A stretch of 21,787 bases of DNA from a virus. The stretch lies in the IMG/VR virus record IMGVR_UViG_3300006737_000263, positions 1 to 21,787 of that record; one strand, 5' to 3'. Within the stretch, counting starts at the first letter, position 1. The number at the start of each line of letters is the position of its first letter. Below the pieces are notes generated by a model. The model was not told where the DNA came from and made no database searches. It saw only the letters and a list, made by a program, of their open reading frames with translations. This document shows, one piece after another, positions 1 to 7,344 of this stretch. The position numbers and the translations under genes are program-made.

Positions 1-759
1 GATGCGCACGCCCACAAGTACCCCGATGGCCTGTGCTTCGTGCTCGACCACGACAACGGTGGCCTCTCGTGCAAGTTGGCGCACTACGACAACTCGCCCA
101 TGTTCCGGGTCTTCGAGCCTTGGGTCATGCAACAAGAGAACCGCACGGCGTACAACTACCTTGCATCGTACAACCGCGTCATGGACATTGCCAAGTTCGC
201 CGTGGAGTATGCACAGAATCAACAGCAGCCCGGATTCGAGGGACCGCTTCTGCGCTCCTTCATCGTGACCGGGCTTGACCAGTTCGACGGTATGTGCATC
301 AACGTGATGAAGATTCACGACCTCGACATGGATGCCACTGACGCTGTCGCTGCGAGCGCTGCGAAGTTGAACAAGGAGATTGGGTGGAACTGGAGCATCC
401 GCGCCACCCGCTTCAAGCAACTGACCGCACAGTGCCAGAAGTTGAACCGGTTGGGTGTCGACGTCTACTGGGAGACGCACCTCAAGGAGGACAAGGAAGG
501 CAAGGTCGGCTTCGACGGCTGGAAGTTCGCATGGCACAACAGCGCCAATCAGGACCTGTTTCAGGTGCTCTGGTGCAAGCGCAAGGTCATTCGCAACGCC
601 GAGGGCGCTCGCACGGGCGAGACCCGCTACAGCGCCGAGTTCTTCAAACAGAAGACCAACTCCAACCTGCTGAATCAACAGCGCGATTACTTCGTCACCA
701 ACACGGGCGAAGAAGCGCAGTGGTACGGCATGGCTGAACTGCGCGACGGTGCCATCTGA
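1..759 (+). CDS. RadA/Sak4-like RecA-fold ATPase, C-terminal part (5' end outside window)
   Basis: The reading frame is open from the first base, so the start and the expected Walker A loop lie upstream. In the visible 252 residues, an early segment (LCFVLDHDNGG, about 11-21) resembles the strand after Walker A in Sak4/RadA-type phage ATPases. A hydrophobic strand ending in Asp (SFIVTGLDQFD, 86-96) fits Walker B. A strand ending in a polar tip (LGVDVYWETHLKE, 151-163) fits the region just before the DNA-binding loops. Such ATPases act with single-strand annealing proteins or as recombinases in viral replication and repair. It heads the visible replication block and is followed 9 nt later by the clamp-like gene. 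Its Walker B lacks the usual Asp-Ser ending. The family call rests on fold-like spacing rather than a full motif set; another P-loop ATPase is possible. Confidence 0.55.
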   Translation, partial: DAHAHKYPDGLCFVLDHDNGGLSCKLAHYDNSPMFRVFEPWVMQQENRTAYNYLASYNRVMDIAKFAVEYAQNQQQPGFEGPLLRSFIVTGLDQFDGMCINVMKIHDLDMDATDAVAASAAKLNKEIGWNWSIRATRFKQLTAQCQKLNRLGVDVYWETHLKEDKEGKVGFDGWKFAWHNSANQDLFQVLWCKRKVIRNAEGARTGETRYSAEFFKQKTNSNLLNQQRDYFVTNTGEEAQWYGMAELRDGAI

Positions 760-768
760 GGTGAGCCC

Positions 769-1530
769 ATGGCATCCTTCACGCTGAGCACGGAGAACTT
801 CGTCAACTTCCTGACGTCGTTCGGCAACGACCTGATGGACATCACCATCAAGGTCGAGGCGGCAGCCATTTCTGCCGCTGTCGGCAAGACGACCCACTAC
901 GTCTCGCGCCGCATGGATTGTGGTGCTGAAAAAACGGGTTACGTCCACATCACCGACCTGCCGAAGTTGAAGGCTTTCCTGAAGAAGGCCAAGGTCTCCG
1001 ACCTCCGACTCAGCCAAGAGGGCAATACGGGCACCCTGCACGTGCGTGGCGGGAAGATGAGCCTCCAGTTGCCTACGGCAGCGTTCGTCGAGTCTCAGAA
1101 GCGCGTCGGCATGATGCAGAGCGCCATCGACCGCTCGCGCGATTCGATGTGGCAATCGTGGTTCGACGCACCGTTGACCCACCATGGTCGAGTCTCATCT
1201 GAATCGCTGAAACCTGTGACGGCGTTCAAGTCCGTCCTCGGTGACCAATACGGCTGCAAGACCGAGTTCGATGCAGACGGCTCAGAGTTCGTCGTGCGCG
1301 GCGGCAAGCAGTCCACGGGCAAGATGTTCGTGCGTGCTCCGCTGACGCAAGTTGAAGCGCCGGGCAACAACGCTCGCTCTGCCTTCGACAAGTGGCTCCC
1401 TGAGTTGCTGAACAACTTGCCATCGGGCGACGTCGACATCCACACGGGAGACGAGACCGTGCTCATCATCGAGCAGGCTACGACGCAGTTCCTGATGGTC
1501 GTCATCGACCAGCAATACGAGGAGGACTGA
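769..1530 (+). CDS. Probable sliding clamp (PCNA-like DNA polymerase processivity factor)
   Basis: The product has 253 residues, the usual size of a PCNA subunit, with a clamp-like mix of alternating hydrophobic strands and amphipathic helices and no catalytic motif. The N-terminus (helix, then a DITIKVEAAAISAAVG segment at about 24-39) and the C-terminal strand pair (ETVLIIEQATTQFLMVVID, about 231-249) look like the first and last parts of a two-domain clamp protomer. A ring clamp would tether the PolB encoded 330 nt downstream to DNA. Sequence identity to cellular PCNA is low by eye, so the call rests on size, strand pattern and position between a RadA/Sak4-like gene and PolB. A GAGGTGAG ribosome-binding stretch overlaps the end of the previous gene and sets the ATG. 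A structure prediction would settle it. Confidence 0.55.
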   Translation: MASFTLSTENFVNFLTSFGNDLMDITIKVEAAAISAAVGKTTHYVSRRMDCGAEKTGYVHITDLPKLKAFLKKAKVSDLRLSQEGNTGTLHVRGGKMSLQLPTAAFVESQKRVGMMQSAIDRSRDSMWQSWFDAPLTHHGRVSSESLKPVTAFKSVLGDQYGCKTEFDADGSEFVVRGGKQSTGKMFVRAPLTQVEAPGNNARSAFDKWLPELLNNLPSGDVDIHTGDETVLIIEQATTQFLMVVIDQQYEED

Positions 1531-1532
1531 GC

Positions 1533-1700
1533 GTGAAGACTCCAGACAAGGTGCAGTGCGCCGGCTGTGGGGACACGTTGGTCGTTCACGAGCACGACAT
1601 CTACATGACGATGGACCTCCACGAAGACGAGACCATCGACCTTGATACCGTCAAGTTTCGATGCCAAGCCTGCGCAAGTGCTGCGGGGGTGGCTCAGTGA
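1533..1700 (+). CDS. Tiny two-knuckle zinc-ribbon protein (55 aa, GTG start)
   Basis: A GTG two bases after the clamp-like gene's stop opens a 55-residue frame. It carries CAGC near residues 9-12 and CQAC near residues 44-47, the paired CxxC knuckles of a zinc ribbon, separated by an acidic stretch rich in Asp, Glu and Met. No catalytic motif is visible and the function is unknown. Zinc ribbons of this size often bind DNA or act as adaptors to polymerases or nucleases. It ends with a 4-nt GTGA overlap with the next zinc-ribbon gene, which indicates translational coupling inside the replication block. Confidence 0.7.
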   Translation: MKTPDKVQCAGCGDTLVVHEHDIYMTMDLHEDETIDLDTVKFRCQACASAAGVAQ

Positions 1701-1861
1701 CGCGACGTGACGTCTGCTGGTACTGCGGCGGTCGCCTCATCTGGGGCAACGACTGGAACCCAGAAGACTGGGGTCTGGACGGTGAGGGCATCGTGTCCAC
1801 GCTGACTTGCAGCGATTGCGGTGCAGAAGTCCAGTACGTGCTCATCAACGAGGAGGAGTGA
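1697..1861 (+). CDS. Tiny zinc-ribbon protein (54 aa, GTG start coupled to previous gene)
   Basis: The frame could be extended to an ATG at 1661, but the GTG at 1697 forms a GTGA overlap with the preceding stop and is the better start. The product has CWYCG near residues 7-11 and CSDCG near residues 38-42, a two-knuckle zinc ribbon, with an acidic Trp-rich linker between them and an acidic EEE tail. It is similar in size and layout to the gene just upstream, but the linkers do not align, so they are not an obvious recent duplicate. Its stop lies two bases before the PolB start, and the last codons contain the PolB ribosome-binding site. Function unknown. Confidence 0.7.
   Translation: MTRRDVCWYCGGRLIWGNDWNPEDWGLDGEGIVSTLTCSDCGAEVQYVLINEEE
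1851..1858 (+). promoter_or_regulatory. Shine-Dalgarno site setting the PolB start
   Basis: AGGAGGAG lies five bases before the ATG at 1864, inside the last codons of the preceding zinc-ribbon gene. It decides the polymerase start: the frame stays open further upstream to 1807, but only the ATG at 1864 has this spacing and avoids a long overlap. Confidence 0.7.
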
Positions 1862-1863
1862 AC

Positions 1864-4191
1864 ATGATTGTCGATACCTTCCGACCGGACCCCGAGGGTC
1901 CCGACCACCTGTACCTCAGGTGGCGTGATGCGGAAGGTAACCTCATCGAGCGCACGGTTGACGACTACCGACCCTACTTCTGGGTCTCAGCCGACACCGA
2001 CCCCCGCTACATGAGCAGGGTTCTCGACGATTACTTCGGCTCAAGCGTTGACTGGAACGATACGGCAGTTGGCCTTCGAGACAACGAGCGGCTCGTCAAG
2101 GTCTACGCCTACCGAGAAAGCGACCTGCGCGACATGTCGCGCCGTTTCCGTCAGACTTGGGAGGCCGACATCCCGCTCGCCGACAAGTACCTCATCGACC
2201 ACTACCCACGCATGCCCAAGTGGAAGCCCCGTGTCTGGCACTTCGACTTGGAGTGGGACCCTGAAACGAACGAGACCACCGTCATGGCCGTCGCGGACAA
2301 CTACAACCACCGGCATGTCGCATTCTGCTGGAAAAAAGGCAACCCCACCGGCCTCTACGACATGGACCATCACATCGAGACTCGGCATGTTTCATATGAG
2401 GTGCGCGGTGAACAGGTGGAGTTCACCTACGAACGCCACCTGTACGGCTGTGAATCCGACATGCACCGCGCGTTCCTCGACTACATGGACGAGTGCGACC
2501 CCGATGTGTTCGTGGCGCACGCTCTGATGTGGGCCGACCTTCCGCACCTCACTAAGCGACTCAAACAATTCCGACGACTCAGTCCACTAAAGCGCGTCAT
2601 CGGGACGCGCAAGGGCTACGACTACACCGACCAACCCATCCTCGGTCGGCTGTGCTTCGACACGGCGTCACCCCTGCGCAGCGGTAGCGGCTTCGAGCGC
2701 GTCTGGAAAGACAGTGGCAAGCCCCAACTGAAGAACCTCAAACTGGACACCATCGCGCAGGCCTGCGGCCTCGGCGGCAAGTTCGACATGGACGTGTTCA
2801 CCGGCTGGACCGAGCGGTTCGACGAATACGTCGACTACTGCATGCAGGACACCATTCTCCTCAAGCGCATTGACGAGGACAACCACGTCCTCGACTTCTT
2901 CTTCTCTCTGCAGGAACTCTGCGGCGTGTCGTTCGCTTCCTGCCACAACGTCACCCGTTTCGCCAAAGGTCTGCTCAACCGCAGGACCGAGTGGAAGGCT
3001 CCCAGCCGCTCCACTCAGGAGAAGCAAGACTACGAAGGAGCGTTCATTCCTCCGCCTCGACCGGGTCGCTACGAAGGCGTGGCCTGTGTCGACTACAAGG
3101 GCCTATACCCATCACTCATCCTCAGCCACAACCTTTCGTGGGAAACGCAGGTCCCCAAGGACCAAGCGTGGCGTGACGACGTCCGCCAATTGCCCGACGG
3201 CACCTGTTGGGTACAGGGCGTTGACGCGCTCTTGCCGACCATCGTCACTGAGATGTTCGAGAAGCGCGACGAGTATAAGCGAAAGATGCGCGAAGCCGAC
3301 ACCGAATCTGAGCGAAACGGATGGAACACGCTGCAACTTGCCGTAAAGCGGGTCATGGCGTCGTTTTACGGCATGACTGCCAGCGCTCACTGGGGTTGGG
3401 CGGACTTCGACATCGCCAGCGCCATCACAGCCTGCGGGCGACAGGCTATTCGGTTCCTGATGAGCGAATCAGAGGCGCAGGGCTACGATGCTCTGTACGG
3501 TCACACCGACTCTGCGTTCGTCAAGGTCCCACTCGACGAGGCAGATGCGCTCGCCAAGCACCTGACCGCTGAAGTCCAGCGCCGGTTGGAAGCAAGTCAT
3601 CTCATTGTCGAGTTGGAGGCCTACATGCCCTACTGGATTGTCGGAGGCAAGAACCTCTACTACGGCATCTGCTCTTTCCCGCCCGAAGACGACGGCAAGG
3701 TCAAAAGCGCGCGCTGGGGCAAAATCAGCACGCTCTCTCCCATTTCCAAGGACCTCGAAAACGATGTATTGACCGCCATCTGCAACGGTGCAGATGAGAA
3801 TCAGGTCATCGACATGGTCCGTCCTATCTCGAAGCGCATTCTGCGCGGCGACTTCAATCTCAAGGATGTCGCTTCTACCACCCGCTTGCAGAAGCATCCG
3901 TCCAAGTACGAAAAGGTCGGAGGAGGAATCAAGGCGGCCATCTACTATAACGAGCACGTCAAGAACGCTTACGGCGAAGGCTCCAGCGTTGACTGGGTCT
4001 ACGTCCGCGACAACCGGACGCCGGTCATGGCGTTCGAGGATGAGTCTGATTTGGACGGCTACGAATTGGACGTCGACCTGATGGTGGACAAACTGGTGAA
4101 AGCCAAACTGAAGCCGATTTTCAAGGCCCTTGACTGGGACTTGGATGCAGCAGCGGGCGCCGCCCGTCCCAAGAACTACTTCGAGGTGTGA
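1864..4191 (+). CDS. polB: Family B DNA polymerase with 3'-5' proofreading domain
   Basis: The replicative polymerase, 775 residues, a typical single-chain archaeal/viral length. Exonuclease motifs: Exo I FDLE (D128, E130), Exo II with D225 in ADLP, Exo III YCMQD (Y325, D329). All four metal-binding acids are present, although the Asn of the usual NxxxFD is Ala220. Polymerase motifs: A DYKGLYPS (D410), B KRVMASFYG (K495, Y502, G503) with Ala where Asn is usual, C YGHTDS (D549) with His for the first Asp, and a later KNLYYG (about 596-601). The catalytic Asp pair D410/D549 is intact, so activity is expected despite these changes. The ATG follows a strong ribosome-binding site. It stands between the zinc-ribbon pair and a MazG-like gene (2-nt gaps). 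No intein or frameshift was seen. Confidence 0.96.
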   Translation: MIVDTFRPDPEGPDHLYLRWRDAEGNLIERTVDDYRPYFWVSADTDPRYMSRVLDDYFGSSVDWNDTAVGLRDNERLVKVYAYRESDLRDMSRRFRQTWEADIPLADKYLIDHYPRMPKWKPRVWHFDLEWDPETNETTVMAVADNYNHRHVAFCWKKGNPTGLYDMDHHIETRHVSYEVRGEQVEFTYERHLYGCESDMHRAFLDYMDECDPDVFVAHALMWADLPHLTKRLKQFRRLSPLKRVIGTRKGYDYTDQPILGRLCFDTASPLRSGSGFERVWKDSGKPQLKNLKLDTIAQACGLGGKFDMDVFTGWTERFDEYVDYCMQDTILLKRIDEDNHVLDFFFSLQELCGVSFASCHNVTRFAKGLLNRRTEWKAPSRSTQEKQDYEGAFIPPPRPGRYEGVACVDYKGLYPSLILSHNLSWETQVPKDQAWRDDVRQLPDGTCWVQGVDALLPTIVTEMFEKRDEYKRKMREADTESERNGWNTLQLAVKRVMASFYGMTASAHWGWADFDIASAITACGRQAIRFLMSESEAQGYDALYGHTDSAFVKVPLDEADALAKHLTAEVQRRLEASHLIVELEAYMPYWIVGGKNLYYGICSFPPEDDGKVKSARWGKISTLSPISKDLENDVLTAICNGADENQVIDMVRPISKRILRGDFNLKDVASTTRLQKHPSKYEKVGGGIKAAIYYNEHVKNAYGEGSSVDWVYVRDNRTPVMAFEDESDLDGYELDVDLMVDKLVKAKLKPIFKALDWDLDAAAGAARPKNYFEV

Positions 4192-4193
4192 AC

Positions 4194-4379
4194 ATGAGCA
4201 GAGTTGAGGAAGAAGTCATCGCCAAGATTCGACAGCGCGCAGAGGTTGGCAAGGCCAAGTACGGCGTTACGATGGAGCGCGGTGACCTTGGACTGCTTGA
4301 CTGGCTCCAGCACCTGCAAGAAGAACTCATGGACGCCGCCGTCTATGTGCAGCGGCTGATGGAGGAGGTGGCAGAATGA
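4194..4379 (+). CDS. Small all-helical MazG-like protein (61 aa)
   Basis: A 61-residue, almost entirely helical protein. The stretch KYG at 22-24, a DWLQHL helix at about 36-41 and then EE at 43-44 with D47 (QEELMDAAVYVQ) recall the EExxD helix of all-alpha NTP pyrophosphohydrolases (MazG/dATP-dGTP diphosphohydrolase-like proteins), which are common in phages and cleanse or bias nucleotide pools. It is much shorter than full MazG enzymes and carries only one acidic helix, so it would have to multimerise or may have lost catalysis. ATG 4194 is preferred to GTG 4188, which overlaps the PolB stop. It overlaps the next gene by ATGA. Placement right after the polymerase fits a nucleotide-metabolism role, but this is inference. 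Confidence 0.5.
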   Translation: MSRVEEEVIAKIRQRAEVGKAKYGVTMERGDLGLLDWLQHLQEELMDAAVYVQRLMEEVAE

Positions 4380-4386
4380 GCAAGTG
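4363..4386 (+). repeat. 24-bp direct repeat, copy 1 (gene junction)
   Basis: This 24-bp stretch is identical to 4515-4538, 152 bp downstream. It spans the end of the MazG-like gene (EVAE and stop), a GGAGG ribosome-binding site, the ATGA overlap and the first codons (MSK) of the next gene. Together the two copies bracket the 51-residue gene at 4376-4531. Confidence 0.95.
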
Positions 4387-4531
4387 CACTGCAATCATCA
4401 AGAGCGGCAAGCGCAAAGGCCAAGTCTGCGGGAGGAACGCCATTGCAGGCGTTGGTGTCTGTGGTCCCCATTGGAGGCAGGCTCCGCCCGAATGCCTTCA
4501 CCCATCCGCTCGGAAGGAGGTGGCAGAATGA
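4376..4531 (+). CDS. Tiny Cys/His zinc-binding protein with KGxxCGR motif (51 aa)
   Basis: The 51-residue product has C4, the motif KGQVCGR with C18, and CGPH with C29 and H32. This C...KGxxCG...CxxH layout is a small zinc-binding signature met repeatedly in viral proteins (known for large eukaryotic DNA viruses and some phages, from memory). Function is unknown. It overlaps both neighbours by ATGA and is bracketed by a perfect 24-bp direct repeat, so its last residues (EVAE) repeat the end of the gene before it, and its start repeats the start of the gene after it. This looks like a cassette that can be gained or lost without disturbing the neighbours. Confidence 0.6.
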   Translation: MSKCTAIIKSGKRKGQVCGRNAIAGVGVCGPHWRQAPPECLHPSARKEVAE

Positions 4532-4538
4532 GCAAGTG
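4515..4538 (+). repeat. 24-bp direct repeat, copy 2 (gene junction)
   Basis: Exact second copy of 4363-4386. It holds the end of the 51-residue gene, the ribosome-binding site, the ATGA overlap and the first codons of the gene at 4528. Recombination between copies would delete 152 bp and join the MazG-like gene directly to the 4528 gene with both frames intact. Confidence 0.95.
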
Positions 4539-4719
4539 GATGTTCTGGAAGAAGGTCGTGCAATCGACCCCTCGCGTGAGCACCCGTCCGTTCTGGAAGC
4601 GTGGCAAGCGCTGCCCAACCTGCGGCCACTACGACAAAATACCCACGCGTCAGACGCAACTCGCTGAGTTCTTCGACGCGGGCCAAGGAAAGCAATCAAA
4701 ACTGGAGGAATACGCATGA
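4528..4719 (+). CDS. Small basic protein with a single CxxC knuckle (63 aa)
   Basis: A 63-residue protein with a strongly basic, Trp/Phe-rich N-terminal half (MSKWMFWKK) and one CPTCGH knuckle at about residues 33-38, followed by a polar helix. One CxxC alone supports at most half a zinc site; His38 or dimerisation could complete it. No homology is recognised. It starts in the second 24-bp repeat and overlaps the following Cas4/RecB-like nuclease gene by ATGA, so its translation is probably coupled to the nuclease. Confidence 0.6.
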   Translation: MSKWMFWKKVVQSTPRVSTRPFWKRGKRCPTCGHYDKIPTRQTQLAEFFDAGQGKQSKLEEYA

Positions 4720-5717
4720 GCAAGCGGAACTGGGAAGCGTACAGCAAGTCGACCTACGACTGGAAGCCGGGTCACGAAAAGCGACTCAGACTGACCAAGT
4801 CGAGCCTGACCAGCGACTTCGACTTCTGCCCCAAGCAGTACGAGTACAAGCGCATTCACCGATTGCCTGAGCCCGGCACCGAGGCCATGACGCGCGGGAC
4901 CAATGTCCACGACGCAGTTGAGCACTACTACGACCACGTTGCACCTCATCTGGACGAACTCTACACGCTGATGCAGCGCGGCAAGCGCGATGAGGCGTTG
5001 GCACTGGCGCTTTCCGCTATGCCAGAGGAAGAGTACGAACTTGGGGAGGAGCCCATTATCGAGGTCAGGCTCCGGTGGGACTTGGAGCGATTGCTCTCTG
5101 GAGGCAAGGAGGATTACCTACCCATCATCAACGAGACTGAGATTCACGCCTACAGCGACGAAGAGTTCACACTCAACGACGAGACTGTTACCATTCCCGT
5201 TCACTGGGCAGGCAGCATTGACCGTGGCTTCGCTGAGGCTGACGGCGGCGTCGCCCTCATGGAACTGAAGACCGGTAAGTGGGTACAGACCCGCAGGGAC
5301 GATGACCAACCATGGGAGGACCCGAAGTTCAAGGTGCAGAGCATGCGCACAGAAATGGCCTTCTACAAGCACCTGCTCAAGGTGGCCGACCACCCCCTAC
5401 AGAACGTGACTCACTGGGGATGGGTCTTCCCCGGCGGAGAAGTCGCAGGACTGGACCCACTCAACAAGTACGGTTACGAACAACGCAGCATCAACCGTAT
5501 TTTCTACGAGCCAGTCACCAAGCGCAGGGATTCTGATTACACCAAGCGGAAGATTCGACGCCTCATGGAAGCGCTCTTTACGGCCTACCTGACCGAGCAA
5601 TGGGAGACCAAGCCCAGCCAAAATAAATGCGCTTGGTGCAACTTCAAGTCGATTTGCCCCTCATGGGAGGGTAGCGACAACCCACAAGAATACCGAGACA
5701 ACTACGCGGAGGCCTGA
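4716..5717 (+). CDS. Cas4/RecB-like PD-(D/E)XK nuclease with probable 4Fe-4S cluster
   Basis: A 333-residue nuclease of the Cas4/AddB/RecB superfamily. Visible in order: C38 in DFCPKQY; RGTNVHDAVEHYY (R60-Y71, with the RGTxxH helix and H65); AGSIDRG with D169; MELKTGK with E183 and K185, the catalytic D...ExK set; and a C-terminal cluster CAWCNFKSIC (C305, C308, C314). One early Cys plus three late Cys is the known 4Fe-4S arrangement of Cas4 and AddB. The expected activity is 5'-3' or 3'-5' ssDNA exonuclease or end-processing during replication or recombination. There is no CRISPR array or other cas gene here, so a role in viral DNA metabolism is far likelier than CRISPR adaptation. It is coupled by overlap to the small CxxC gene upstream. 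Confidence 0.88.
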   Translation: MSKRNWEAYSKSTYDWKPGHEKRLRLTKSSLTSDFDFCPKQYEYKRIHRLPEPGTEAMTRGTNVHDAVEHYYDHVAPHLDELYTLMQRGKRDEALALALSAMPEEEYELGEEPIIEVRLRWDLERLLSGGKEDYLPIINETEIHAYSDEEFTLNDETVTIPVHWAGSIDRGFAEADGGVALMELKTGKWVQTRRDDDQPWEDPKFKVQSMRTEMAFYKHLLKVADHPLQNVTHWGWVFPGGEVAGLDPLNKYGYEQRSINRIFYEPVTKRRDSDYTKRKIRRLMEALFTAYLTEQWETKPSQNKCAWCNFKSICPSWEGSDNPQEYRDNYAEA

Positions 5718-5719
5718 AG

Positions 5720-5989
5720 ATGCAAACACCCACCAAACAAGACATGAGAACGCTGACCATGGTCATGGAGCGACTGCTACATCCCATCATTGGTCGACCC
5801 GTCCACGTGTCGTTCGCCTTGCTCGGAGATGTCCCTTTCACCACTGCGGTGCAGACTTCACTGTATGAATTCGACGAGAGTCAGACCGGTCCCAAGGGGC
5901 CGATGTACATCACCCTGAACGCCTTGCTCGTCCACGATGTTGAGGAACTGCTGGAAGTGCTGGAGAGAATCATCGACGCAGGACAGTGA
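5720..5989 (+). CDS. Hypothetical protein (89 aa)
   Basis: I do not recognise this gene. It begins two bases after the nuclease stop and encodes 89 residues with no cysteine. A first amphipathic helix (about 6-20) is followed by short strands (PVHVSFALLG, MYITLNALLV) and an acidic C-terminal helix (VEELLEVLERIID). This alpha/beta layout would suit a small adaptor or anti-host protein, but there is no motif to support either. It lies between the nuclease and the primase in the same operon, with a 4-nt gap to the primase start. Base composition and codon use look like its neighbours. Confidence 0.75.
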   Translation: MQTPTKQDMRTLTMVMERLLHPIIGRPVHVSFALLGDVPFTTAVQTSLYEFDESQTGPKGPMYITLNALLVHDVEELLEVLERIIDAGQ

Positions 5990-5993
5990 ACGC

Positions 5994-7109
5994 ATGCAAC
6001 TGGTCTTCGATTATCCGAGAGAGGTCATGGAACTCGGGGCAGAGAAGGGTAGAGGTTATCGTAAAATTGTGCGTAGCAATACGGACTTGGAGCGATATTG
6101 GGAAGGGAAGAATGGTGTGTCCAACGCTTACATGACTGTGTACGGCTATCGGGCTACCGTTCCGCCGTTCAACAAGCGCGTGGACCTGATAACGCCGATT
6201 GTCCGACATTTCGTCATGGACTTCGACCCGAAGGATTTCCGTCAAAGGGGCTCACCTGACGTCAGCCCTGAGAAGGCTCTGCATCAGACGCAGCGCCTTC
6301 ACCATCATCTGCTGTCTGAAGACATCTCTCACGGCGTCTGGTACAGTGGCGGAGGCTTCCACGTCTGGGTGGCCCTCGACAAGCCCTACATGCCGTCGAG
6401 CGGCGGTCACCTGTCCGACGTCAAGGAAGCAGGGATGCGCGTGGTCAACGAATGGATTCACGACATGAACTTGTTCTGCTCTGACCCTGCTGTTCCGTTC
6501 GATACCAGCGGTATGATTCGCATTCCAAACTCGTACAACTCCAAGCGCGGGCTGTGGTCTATTCCCCTGAGTTCCAAGGACTTGGAGGAAGGTCTCGACT
6601 ACATCATGCTCAAGGCGCTTGATGCCCACTCTGGTATGATTCCCTATGGTTCAAAGGGCCTCGCGCTGGACGTCAAGCGCACCAAAGCCAAGCGTGCTGT
6701 CTTCGACCCCAACGCCGCTCCTATCGACTTGCCCACGGCCTCGATGGATGGCGTCATCATTCTCCCCTGCCTTAACTCGGCCGCGTGTCGTGTCGGCAGC
6801 AACCCCAGCCATGACGCTCGCGTCCAGTTGGTCAAATACCTCTCCAAGCGCTTGCGCAATTTCATTCCCGTTCAGCGTATCGACCGCGAAAAGTTGGAAG
6901 AACATACCGAAACCATTGTCGACTACATCCAACGGCTCGACTGGGCTGACTTCAACGAGCGAACTACTCGATACCAAGTAGGTACTATCGTAGGTACGGA
7001 ATATCCTCAAACGTGCTCAATGCTTCACAAGAAGGGTATGTGCCTTGGGAAGTGCAGGTATTGGGACAAGACTGGTGCGATTGACGAAGAGGTGACCGCT
7101 GATGAGTGA
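5994..7109 (+). CDS. Archaeo-eukaryotic primase: PriS-type core fused to PriL-like Fe-S domain
   Basis: A 371-residue primase. The catalytic core has the three AEP motifs: FVMDFD with D76 and D78 (metal site), SGGGFHVW with S118 and H123 (nucleotide binding), and D170 with R176 in FDTSGMIRIPNSYNSKRG. The C-terminal third (about 255-355) reads like the C-terminal domain of the large primase subunit PriL: LPCL with C259, then a helix with SHDAR, a YQVGTIVG strand, and a QTCSMLHKKGMCLGKC cluster with C341, C350 and C354. These four cysteines could hold the 4Fe-4S cluster needed for primer initiation. Catalytic and initiation domains in one chain resemble the plasmid pTN2-type PriS-PriL fusions. 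The frame is open upstream to 5937, but ATG 5994, just after the previous stop, is the natural start. It overlaps the next gene by 8 nt. Confidence 0.9.
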   Translation: MQLVFDYPREVMELGAEKGRGYRKIVRSNTDLERYWEGKNGVSNAYMTVYGYRATVPPFNKRVDLITPIVRHFVMDFDPKDFRQRGSPDVSPEKALHQTQRLHHHLLSEDISHGVWYSGGGFHVWVALDKPYMPSSGGHLSDVKEAGMRVVNEWIHDMNLFCSDPAVPFDTSGMIRIPNSYNSKRGLWSIPLSSKDLEEGLDYIMLKALDAHSGMIPYGSKGLALDVKRTKAKRAVFDPNAAPIDLPTASMDGVIILPCLNSAACRVGSNPSHDARVQLVKYLSKRLRNFIPVQRIDREKLEEHTETIVDYIQRLDWADFNERTTRYQVGTIVGTEYPQTCSMLHKKGMCLGKCRYWDKTGAIDEEVTADE

Positions 7110-7344
7110 GAGTTACGCGATGGTCGAGTGGACTGGTCGACGTAAGGGCACCAAGCCCCATCATCTCGTTCCTAAGCGTAGGGATGGCTCAGTCCGAAAG
7201 GGCGATATGTCGTTCTGCGGCATGGTCGGCGTTGGCGACAGCGACTGGACTGTCGTTAATAATCCAGAAAACCGAGCATGTCGAAGATGCGTCCGGTTCT
7301 CCAAGCGGTACGAGAGTATGAAATCGAGGAGGAAGATGAAGTGA
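7102..7344 (+). CDS. Small basic Cys/His protein, probably zinc-binding (80 aa)
   Basis: An 80-residue basic protein with H20/H21, C39 in MSFCG, and CRRC at 60-63, followed by a Lys/Arg-rich tail (SKRYESMKSRRKMK). The H...CG...CxxC layout resembles small zinc-binding proteins common in actinophage and archaeal virus genomes; no function is known. A GAGGTGA ribosome-binding site lies about seven bases before ATG 7102, inside the primase gene. Its stop forms a GTGA overlap with the ERCC4 nuclease start, and its last codons carry that gene's ribosome-binding site. The basic tail suggests nucleic-acid binding, which is inference. Confidence 0.65.
   Translation: MSESYAMVEWTGRRKGTKPHHLVPKRRDGSVRKGDMSFCGMVGVGDSDWTVVNNPENRACRRCVRFSKRYESMKSRRKMK
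7326..7333 (+). promoter_or_regulatory. Shine-Dalgarno site deciding the GTG start of the ERCC4 nuclease
   Basis: GAGGAGGA lies seven bases before GTG 7341, which also forms a GTGA overlap with the previous stop. The frame is open back to an ATG at 7278, but that would give a 67-nt overlap and a non-conserved N-terminal extension, so GTG 7341 is preferred. Confidence 0.7.

Noticed and set aside
1095-1667. Long open frame on the minus strand across the clamp-like gene
   Set aside because: It is antisense to a well-supported gene in a dense plus-strand operon, has no ribosome-binding site and no recognisable motif; its length follows from the base composition of the coding strand.
4716-5717. 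Cas4-like nuclease as evidence of a CRISPR-Cas system
   Set aside because: No repeat-spacer array, Cas1 or Cas2 is present; Cas4/RecB-like nucleases are common in viral replication modules.
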